NCBI GenBank assembly: GCA_003156795.1
Contig: PMHU01000097.1
Coordinates: 3,379-23,830 of the forward strand
Source of the DNA: Acidimicrobiaceae bacterium
Lineage (GTDB): Bacteria > Actinomycetota > Acidimicrobiia > Acidimicrobiales > Palsa-688
Direction: 5' to 3'
DNA length: 20,452 nt
Shown here: positions 15,415-20,452 of the stretch, one piece after another
Layout: every line of letters starts with the position of its first letter
Numbering within the stretch: the first letter of the stretch is position 1
Program-made: the position numbers and the translations under genes
Notes under the pieces: generated by a model
Databases searched by the model: none
Told to the model about the DNA's origin: nothing
What the model saw: only the letters and a program-made list of their open reading frames with translations

Positions 15415-16215
15415 CTAGAGCTGGTGTCGGGGACACCACCAGGTGGTGCGGCCACCGACGGTGCCCCGGGTGAGCGGAGAGCCGTCACGCGGACATCGAC
15501 CGCCTGGCCGGCGGTGGGGTTCCAGGTCGCCCATGTGGGACCCGCCGCGATCGATGAGCTCGGCCAGTCCGACGGACAGGTGCCGGTGGAGCCGCCGAAG
15601 GTCGGCCGCCCGAAGTGATCGGCAGGGTCGCGTGGGAGCGAGCCCGGCTCGCCACAGCACCTCGTCGGCGATCAGGTTGCCGACGCCCGCCAGCTTGGCC
15701 TGGTCCAGCAGGCGGGCTTTGACGGCCACCTCGCTGCCTGCCAGCGCCCGGCGCAGATCGGACGCCGACAGACCCAGGGCGTCAGGCCCTAGACGGCTTT
15801 CGTCGGCGTCCAGCTCGACTCCCCCAAGCCGGCGAGGGTCCCGCACGGCCAACCATCCGCCGTCGCCGAAGCGGATCGTGAAGCGGTCGTGACGGCCGTC
15901 GGATCCGGCGGTGTAGAGCAGGCGGTCGACGCTTGCGGCGCCATCGATGATCAGGCGTCCGCTCATCCCGAAATGCAGTCCCAGTACACCGTGGGGCGCC
16001 CCCGAGGGTGACGACTCGACGTCGAGCAGAAGGAGCTTGCCCTTCCGCCGGGCCCGTGCGAACCGGCTCCCAGTGAGCGCGGCGGCTATCCCCGCCGAGT
16101 CCAAACCTCGCTTCAGGTACCACGAGTCGGGCGACTCGACCGAGCTGATTCGCCGGCCGAGCGCACGGTTCTCGGCCAGCACGCGGTAGCCCTCGACCTC
16201 GGGGAGCTCTGGCAC
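15415..16215 (-). CDS. Fpg/Nei-family DNA glycosylase with variant zinc finger
   Basis: A 266-residue bifunctional DNA glycosylase/AP lyase that removes oxidised bases. The mature N-terminus PELPE gives catalytic Pro2 and Glu3; a conserved lysine is in RKGK (57-60); the helix-two-turn-helix is at about 177-194 (GVGNLIADEVLWRAGLAP); DPRRLG is at 126-131. The C-terminal beta-hairpin zinc finger normally has four cysteines in two CxxC pairs. Here it reads C-P-R-D (241-244) and C-P-R-H (261-264), so two ligands become Asp244 and His264. The GTG start (16213-16215) overlaps the last base of the UdgB stop, indicating coupling in a repair operon. Whether it acts like MutM (8-oxoG) or Nei (pyrimidines) is not clear from the sequence. 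Confidence 0.88.
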   Translation of the reverse strand: MPELPEVEGYRVLAENRALGRRISSVESPDSWYLKRGLDSAGIAAALTGSRFARARRKGKLLLLDVESSPSGAPHGVLGLHFGMSGRLIIDGAASVDRLLYTAGSDGRHDRFTIRFGDGGWLAVRDPRRLGGVELDADESRLGPDALGLSASDLRRALAGSEVAVKARLLDQAKLAGVGNLIADEVLWRAGLAPTRPCRSLRAADLRRLHRHLSVGLAELIDRGGSHMGDLEPHRRPGGRCPRDGSPLTRGTVGGRTTWWCPRHQL

Positions 16216-16883
16216 TAGAGCCCGATCGCCCTGGTGAACACCGAGTCGAGCATCGGCTCGGTCAGCCGGCCGGTGAACGTGTTCTGCTGGCTCGGGTGAT
16301 AGGAGCAGATCACTACGGTCCCATCGGGAGAGGTCGCCTCGACCCCATGGCCGAAACGGGGCCTAGGCCTGATCGCGAGCAGTCGAGCCAGGACCTCGTA
16401 GGCGAACTGACCCAACGCGACCACGACCTTCACCGAGTCGAGGGCGTCCAGCTCCCTGGATAGGAACGGTAGGCAGCGGTCCCGCTCCTGCGGAGTGGGT
16501 TTGTTGTCTGGCGGAGCGCACCGCACGGCCGAGCAGATCCACGCGCCGGAGAGTCGCAGTCCGTCGTCGAGCCCGGTGCTCGACGCCTGATTGGCCAGGC
16601 CGACCCTGTGCATGGATGCGAACAACCAGTCGCCGGATCGGTCGCCGGTAAAGATCCGTCCCGTGCGGTTGGCCCCGTGCGCGGCTGGCGCCAACCCGAC
16701 CACGGCGATGGTCGCTCGGCTGTCGCCGAAACCGGCCACCGGCCGACCCCAGTACTCCTGGTCGCGGAACGACGCCCGTCGGGTCGCGGCTACCCCTTCG
16801 CGCCACGCGACCAGCCTCGGGCAGGCCCGGCAGGCCACGATCTCCTCCGCCAAGCGGTCGAGCTGGCTCGAGCCGTTTTCCAC
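16215..16883 (-). CDS. udgB: Family 5 uracil-DNA glycosylase (UdgB), Fe-S type
   Basis: A 222-residue uracil-DNA glycosylase that starts base-excision repair of uracil and other deaminated bases. Motif 1, GLAPAAHGANRTG (63-75), and motif 2, HPSQQNTFTGR (196-206), are characteristic of family 5 (UdgB; the mycobacterial counterpart is Rv1259). Cys18, Cys21, one of Cys117/Cys122, and Cys137 can bind the expected 4Fe-4S cluster. The frame stays open to 17177, but that part overlaps the divergent phosphatase gene and precedes the conserved start of the fold. GTG 16883 is chosen because TAGTGT lies exactly seven bases upstream, a leaderless -10 arrangement. The stop shares one base with the Fpg/Nei start. 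Confidence 0.88.
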   Translation of the reverse strand: MENGSSQLDRLAEEIVACRACPRLVAWREGVAATRRASFRDQEYWGRPVAGFGDSRATIAVVGLAPAAHGANRTGRIFTGDRSGDWLFASMHRVGLANQASSTGLDDGLRLSGAWICSAVRCAPPDNKPTPQERDRCLPFLSRELDALDSVKVVVALGQFAYEVLARLLAIRPRPRFGHGVEATSPDGTVVICSYHPSQQNTFTGRLTEPMLDSVFTRAIGL

Positions 16884-16890
16884 GCCGGAG

Positions 16891-16900
16891 ACACTAGGTT
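16891..16900. promoter_or_regulatory. Candidate bidirectional promoter core with overlapping -10 elements
   Basis: On the minus strand TAGTGT (16896-16891) is a TANNNT -10 seven bases before the udgB GTG. On the plus strand TAGGTT (16895-16900) is also TANNNT, 11 bases before the phosphatase ATG at 16912. The two share the palindrome CTAG (16894-16897). Neither start has a clear Shine-Dalgarno sequence, which fits leaderless or very short leaders. Confidence 0.4.
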
Positions 16901-16911
16901 GACGACCCAAG

Positions 16912-17652
16912 ATGGCCACAACCCCCCGACGCGGCACGAGCTCCCGACGCAGCGCGAGCCCGCCACGCGGCACGAGTCGCAGAGCGGCGCCCAGCGGACC
17001 GCCTTCGACCCTGGTCCTATTGGTCCGGCACGGGACGACCCCCAGCACCGGGAAGATCCTGCCCGGCCGAGCCCCAGGCCTTGACCTGGCCGACGCAGGA
17101 CGGACCCAGGCCGAGGTCGTGGCCCAGCGGCTGGCCGATTGGTCGGCGCCGACCGCCGCCAGCGGCGGCAAGACCAAGATCGCGGCCGTCTACGCGTCCC
17201 CCCTCGAGCGGACGCGCCAGACGGCTGCACCCATCGCATCCGCATTGGGGCTTCGGGTGAAGGTCGATCGCGGGCTGCTCGAGTGCGACTTCGGCGAGTG
17301 GACCGGGGCCGAGCTCAAGAAGCTGATGAAGCTGCCCGAATGGGCGACGGTCCAGCGTTACCCGAGCGGATTCCGGTTCCCCGGCGGCGAGTCGTTCCGG
17401 GCCATGCAGACGCGCATGGTCACTACTGTCTGTGCTCTCGCCGGCAACCACCCGGGCCAGACGGTGGTCGCCGTGTCGCACGCCGATCCGATCAAAGCGG
17501 CCGTGGCCGACGCCCTCGGATCCCACTTGGACCTGTTCCAACGCATCGTCATATCGCCGTGCTCGGTGACGGCGATCAACTATGGACCGACCGGGCCGAC
17601 CGTCGTAACCGTGAACTCGATGTCGGCCCTCACCGAGCTGGTCCCGTCTTGA
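16912..17652 (+). CDS. Histidine phosphatase family protein (Rv2135c-like)
   Basis: A 246-residue phosphoglycerate-mutase-fold phosphatase. The phosphohistidine motif is LVRHGTT (37-43, His40). SPLERTRQTA (96-105) supplies phosphate-pocket arginines, and VSHAD (188-192) contains the second catalytic histidine. The first 32 residues are an unusual Arg/Ser/Pro-rich basic tail encoded in part by an 18-bp tandem repeat; no later start codon exists before the catalytic core. The DUF3090 gene begins after 10 bases and a SCO1664-family gene overlaps that one. The same trio occurs in mycobacteria (as I recall, Rv2135c-Rv2133c, near mshC), so this is probably not a glycolytic mutase. Its substrate is unknown. 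Confidence 0.87.
   Translation: MATTPRRGTSSRRSASPPRGTSRRAAPSGPPSTLVLLVRHGTTPSTGKILPGRAPGLDLADAGRTQAEVVAQRLADWSAPTAASGGKTKIAAVYASPLERTRQTAAPIASALGLRVKVDRGLLECDFGEWTGAELKKLMKLPEWATVQRYPSGFRFPGGESFRAMQTRMVTTVCALAGNHPGQTVVAVSHADPIKAAVADALGSHLDLFQRIVISPCSVTAINYGPTGPTVVTVNSMSALTELVPS
16925..16978 (+). repeat. Three imperfect 18-bp tandem repeats inside the phosphatase N-terminus
   Basis: Units start at 16925, 16943 and 16961 and share a core like CGACGCGGCACGAG. Each encodes six residues (approximately PRRGTS, SRRSAS, PPRGTS), building a basic serine-rich tail before the catalytic domain. Confidence 0.6.
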
Positions 17653-17662
17653 GGAGGAATCC

Positions 17663-18202
17663 TTGAGCCGCTCCTTCGAGCTGTCCGAGGTCGACTGGGC
17701 GACGGTCGGGACCGTCGGTGAACCGGGGCAGCGGACGTTCTATCTGCAGGCCCGCCAAGGCGACCAACTGATCACCCTGAAAATGGAGAAGCAGCAGGTC
17801 GCGGCGTTGTCGCAGTTCCTGGCCGAGATCCTCTCCGACCTGGCTGTCCCCGACGACGTCCCCTCCGACGAGACGCTGGAGCTGATCGAACCGGTGTTGG
17901 CTGAATGGGCCGTCGGCGGCTTGCAGCTCGCGTACGACAGTGGTGCCGACCGGATCGTCATCCTGGTGGAGGAAATCGGCGTCGTCGACGAGGAGGACGA
18001 CGAAAACGATGCCGGATTGCCGGACCCGGATCGAGGGGCCGGCCGTCTCGGGCTGACCAGAACCCAAGCGTCGGGCGTCGTGCGCCGAGGGTGGGAGCTG
18101 GTCAACGCCGGCCGGGCTCGTTGCTCCCTGTGCGGCCACCCCATGGACCCCGAGGGCCACTCGTGTCCCAGGACAAACGGTCACAGTCCGCCGACGCCCT
18201 GA
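17663..18202 (+). CDS. DUF3090 family protein with C-terminal zinc-ribbon-like motif
   Basis: A 179-residue protein of the actinobacterial DUF3090 family, function unknown. Residues 1-105 are a mixed alpha/beta domain (begins SRSFELSEVDWATVGTVG). A very acidic linker follows (about 103-122, rich in Glu and Asp). The end has CSLCGHPMDPEGHSCPR (154-170): Cys154, Cys157, His166 and Cys168 could bind zinc. TTG 17663 is well placed after GAGGAGG (17651-17657). It sits 10 bases after the histidine phosphatase and its last 40 bases overlap the SCO1664-family gene, so the three are co-translated. The constant gene order across actinobacteria suggests a shared pathway or complex. Confidence 0.88.
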   Translation: MSRSFELSEVDWATVGTVGEPGQRTFYLQARQGDQLITLKMEKQQVAALSQFLAEILSDLAVPDDVPSDETLELIEPVLAEWAVGGLQLAYDSGADRIVILVEEIGVVDEEDDENDAGLPDPDRGAGRLGLTRTQASGVVRRGWELVNAGRARCSLCGHPMDPEGHSCPRTNGHSPPTP

Positions 18203-18897
18203 GCCTCCTGTGCTCGGGACACATCGAAGTCCGGGGCCGGATGCCGTGGAGCAGCAACGGCACGTACCTGGTGACGTTGGGAGACCGAGGCGTTGATTCC
18301 TCGTCGCCAACCGTCGCGGTCTACAAGCCGGGCCAGGCCGAGCGCCCTTTGTGGGATTTCCCGGACGGCCTCTACCGGAGGGAAATAGCCGCGTTCGAGC
18401 TTTCAGAAGCGCTGGGCTGGGCGTTGGTACCACCGACCTTGGAGCGCCTCGACGGGCCGCTGGGGCCCGGTTCGCTCCAGCTGTTCGTAGACGCCGACTT
18501 CGAGCAGCACTACTTCACCCTCATGGAGGACGACCGCCACCACCCTGTCCTCAAGCGGATGGCCGCCTTCGACTTCCTCGCCAACAACGCCGACCGCAAG
18601 GGAGGGCACTGCCTGCTCGACGCCGACGGCGAGGTCTGGGGCATCGACCACGGTCTGTGCTTCCACCCCCAACCCAAGCTGCGCACCGTCATCTGGGACT
18701 TCGCCGGAGAAGCGGTCGCTCCGGATGATCTGGCCGACATCGAGCGCTTCGTGGGATCCGGAATACCTCCGTCGTTGGGAGCGGTGCTGCACGCCGACGA
18801 GGGCCGAGCGTTGGAGGAACGGGCCCATCAGCTGCTCCGACGCGGACGGCTGCCCAAACCGCGCAACGACCATCCCTACCCTTGGCCGCTCGTGTGA
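18163..18897 (+). CDS. SCO1664 family protein, PI3/4-kinase-like fold
   Basis: A 244-residue member of the SCO1664 family, annotated elsewhere as related to phosphatidylinositol 3/4-kinases. A kinase-like core is visible: Lys55 in VAVYKPGQ (the nucleotide-binding lysine position), GLYRREIAAFELSEALGW (69-86) as the following helix with Glu74, FLANNADRKGGH (138-149) as the catalytic loop, and I-D-H-G (161-164) with Asp162 as the probable metal ligand. The length is typical and it lacks any lipid-targeting domain, so lipid is not a safe substrate guess. GTG 18163 has GAGGG at 18151-18155 and lies 40 bases inside the DUF3090 gene. The frame is open much further upstream, but that overlaps DUF3090 and is rejected. 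It ends 10 bases before the convergent etfA. Confidence 0.86.
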   Translation: MSQDKRSQSADALSLLCSGHIEVRGRMPWSSNGTYLVTLGDRGVDSSSPTVAVYKPGQAERPLWDFPDGLYRREIAAFELSEALGWALVPPTLERLDGPLGPGSLQLFVDADFEQHYFTLMEDDRHHPVLKRMAAFDFLANNADRKGGHCLLDADGEVWGIDHGLCFHPQPKLRTVIWDFAGEAVAPDDLADIERFVGSGIPPSLGAVLHADEGRALEERAHQLLRRGRLPKPRNDHPYPWPLV

Positions 18898-18907
18898 GGG
18901 CTCGGGT

Positions 18908-19876
18908 TCAGCCTCGCTGCTGCAACGCCTCGATCAGCTTGGGCAGGACCTTGTGCACGTCGCCGACGATCCCGAGGTCGGCGATCGAGAAGATCGGCGC
19001 CTCCTGGTCCTTGTTGATGGCGATGATGTTCTTCGAGTTCTTCATCCCGACCATGTGCTGGGTCGCGCCCGAGATCCCGCACGCGATGTAGACCGTGGGC
19101 TTGACCGTCTTGCCCGTCTGGCCCACTTGGTGCGAGTAAGGAACCCAACCGGCGTCGACGATGGCTCGGGAGGCACCGGCTGCGCCCTTGAGCAGCTTGG
19201 CCAGGTCCTCGATCAGCTTGTAACCTCCGGCCTCGCCGAGGCCGCGGCCACCCGACACCACGACGGCAGCTTCGTCGAGCTTGGGCCCCTCTAATTCCTC
19301 CACGTGGGAGGAGAGCACGATGGCGCCACCGGACGTTCCGAGCTCGGGCACTTCCATGGTGGCCACCGCGGCCGGGCCGGCCGCGGCGGGCTCGGCCGCA
19401 AACGACTTGGCCCGGACGACGAAGATCCCGGGAGCAGAGCCGGTGAAGCGGGCCTTGAGGACCTCGGTGCCGCCGAAGATGGCGTGCTCGCTGATCAGGC
19501 CGCCGTCGCCCTCCTCCAATCCGACGATATTCGTGAGCACCGGGCGGTCGGTCTTGGCCGACAAGCGCCCAGCGATGTCGCGACCGTCGTAGCTCTGAGG
19601 CACGAAAACGGCGTCGGGACCGCTTCCCGCCGCGATCTGTGCGGCCATGGCGGCGGCCACGGCGGGCCCAGGGAGCCCGGAGCCGAGGTCTCCCACCGTG
19701 TGGATCGTGGTGGCGCCGTGAGATCCGGCGTCGGCGGCTAGCGCAGCCGCGTCGCCCCACGTGATCGCTTCCACGGTCCCCGCCAGCTCGCGAGCCTTGG
19801 TAAGCAACTCGAGCGAGGCGGGCGCCACCTTGTCGTTGGCGCGGTCCACCACGACCCAGATCTTGTTGAGTGCCAT
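18908..19876 (-). CDS. etfA: Electron transfer flavoprotein alpha subunit
   Basis: A 322-residue ETF alpha subunit. With EtfB it takes electrons from acyl-CoA and other dehydrogenases and passes them to the quinone pool through ETF:quinone oxidoreductase. The N-terminal domain (about 1-185) has the adenine-nucleotide-binding-like fold. The C-terminal FAD domain carries the family signature: VSGGRGLG (208-215), VGQTGK (264-269), YIACGISGATQHMVGM (275-290) and AINKDQEAPIF (297-307) followed by ADLGIVGD. The length is standard. ATG 19876 lies 24 bases after the etfB stop, with a modest GAAAGG site further upstream. It forms an operon with etfB, and it is convergent with the SCO1664-family gene. 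Confidence 0.96.
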   Translation of the reverse strand: MALNKIWVVVDRANDKVAPASLELLTKARELAGTVEAITWGDAAALAADAGSHGATTIHTVGDLGSGLPGPAVAAAMAAQIAAGSGPDAVFVPQSYDGRDIAGRLSAKTDRPVLTNIVGLEEGDGGLISEHAIFGGTEVLKARFTGSAPGIFVVRAKSFAAEPAAAGPAAVATMEVPELGTSGGAIVLSSHVEELEGPKLDEAAVVVSGGRGLGEAGGYKLIEDLAKLLKGAAGASRAIVDAGWVPYSHQVGQTGKTVKPTVYIACGISGATQHMVGMKNSKNIIAINKDQEAPIFSIADLGIVGDVHKVLPKLIEALQQRG

Positions 19877-19900
19877 CAGTGAGTGTGGGCCTTTCTTCGG

Positions 19901-20452
19901 CTAGATGACTTTGAGCTGCTCGAGGAAGGCCACGATCTTCTCGTGGCCGTCCCCCTCGTCTACAACGATCTCGCCACCCTGGCGGGCCTCGGCCGGCTGC
20001 ACCGACACCACCTCCTGGCCGGCTCCGGCGGACCCCACCTGCCCGGCGTCGATGCCGAGATCAGCGACGGTCAACTGATCGACCGGCTTGCCCTTTGCGG
20101 CCATGATGCCCTTGAACGAGGGGTAGCGGGGCTCGACGACGCCGGCCGTGACGGTGACCACACAGGGCGTGGGGGCGGTGACCTCGTCGTAGCCCGACTC
20201 GGTCTGGCGTTCGACCTTGACTGAAGAACCATCGACGGCGACCGACTTGGCGAAGGTGATCGAGGGCAACCCGAGCAGTTCGGCGAGTTGCACCGGCGTC
20301 GTGCCGGTGTAGCCATCCGAGGACTCCGTCGCGCATAGGATCAAATCAGGCATCTCACGCTTGATCACCGCGGCGAGCACCTTGGCGGTGCCGAGCGCGT
20401 CGGTGCCCCGTAGGGCGTCGTCGCTCACGATGACGGCCTTGGCGGCGCCCAT
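19901..20452 (-). CDS. etfB: Electron transfer flavoprotein beta subunit, N-terminus beyond the window
   Basis: The C-terminal 183 residues of EtfB, the AMP-binding subunit of ETF. Visible family features include a GTDALGTAKVLAAVI helix, the ATESSDGYTGTTPVQLAELLG segment, and the TESGYDEV-APTPCVVTV followed by EPRYPSFKGIMAAKGKP, which is highly conserved. About 70 N-terminal residues are missing when compared with the usual length near 255. The Met codon at the window edge (20450-20452) is probably internal rather than the start. It precedes etfA on the same strand. Confidence 0.95.
   Translation of the reverse strand: MGAAKAVIVSDDALRGTDALGTAKVLAAVIKREMPDLILCATESSDGYTGTTPVQLAELLGLPSITFAKSVAVDGSSVKVERQTESGYDEVTAPTPCVVTVTAGVVEPRYPSFKGIMAAKGKPVDQLTVADLGIDAGQVGSAGAGQEVVSVQPAEARQGGEIVVDEGDGHEKIVAFLEQLKVI

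Noticed and set aside
15315..15416. Nine-base target duplication CTAAGGGCT as the boundary of the inverted-repeat element.
   Set aside because: With that boundary the ends of the element no longer match each other. The TAA boundary gives 22-bp perfect ends, so the longer match is probably partly coincidence.
16884..17177. Upstream extension of the UdgB frame.
   Set aside because: It lies antisense to the phosphatase gene and is Arg/Gly/Pro-rich. GTG 16883 fits the family length and a leaderless promoter.
18896..18915. Imperfect hairpin GAGGGCT/AGCCTC at the SCO1664/etfA junction.
   Set aside because: Six pairs with a bulge and no U-tract; too weak to call a terminator.

Overview
This is a gene-dense window (about 20.4 kb) from a high-GC actinobacterium. 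Start codons are often GTG or TTG and many genes overlap. Several gene groups are actinobacterial: LprG lipoprotein plus MFS exporter, family 5 uracil-DNA glycosylase (UdgB), the histidine phosphatase/DUF3090/SCO1664 trio, and a lipase/acyl-CoA-synthetase fusion like mycobacterial Rv1683. An uncultured member of Acidimicrobiia or a related lineage would fit, but the class is inference. I see no rRNA, tRNA, CRISPR array or intact transposase. No stretch over 300 bases lacks a gene.

Layout. (1) 3-3046 (+) is a tightly overlapping operon: an unrecognised protein that may be cut at the window edge, a CE4 polysaccharide deacetylase, a ZnuA-type lipoprotein lacking the usual metal-binding histidines, and a beta-lactamase-fold serine hydrolase. 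(2) 3065-3415 (-) is an AhpD-like protein, divergent from a stand-alone cyclic-nucleotide-binding protein at 3555 that appears to be read from a leaderless promoter. (3) 4116-7248 (+) holds an acyl-CoA synthetase and an ABC1/UbiB-type kinase, separated from the upstream gene by an 11-bp perfect hairpin. (4) 7274-10327 (-) is the 1017-residue lipase/adenylating-enzyme fusion. Divergent from it, 4 bases away, is a (+) run of alpha/beta hydrolase, cytochrome P450, LprG-like lipoprotein and a 14-helix MFS transporter (10332-15318). (5) A 90-bp element with 22-bp perfect terminal inverted repeats sits at the convergent junction with (6) a (-) DNA repair pair, UdgB then Fpg/Nei (16883-15415). (7) 16912-18897 (+) is the histidine phosphatase, DUF3090 and SCO1664 kinase-like trio. 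(8) 20452-18908 (-) is etfB (truncated by the window end) and etfA.

How it works together. The central theme is lipids. The Rv1683-like protein should release and process acyl chains, and the LprG/MFS pair matches the mycobacterial triacylglycerol export system. The P450, two acyl-activating enzymes, the hydrolases and ETF (electron acceptor of acyl-CoA dehydrogenases) all fit lipid storage, export and oxidation. The least explained units are the phosphatase/DUF3090/SCO1664 trio, the histidine-less solute-binding protein, the adenylation domain with degenerate motifs, and the small inverted-repeat element.
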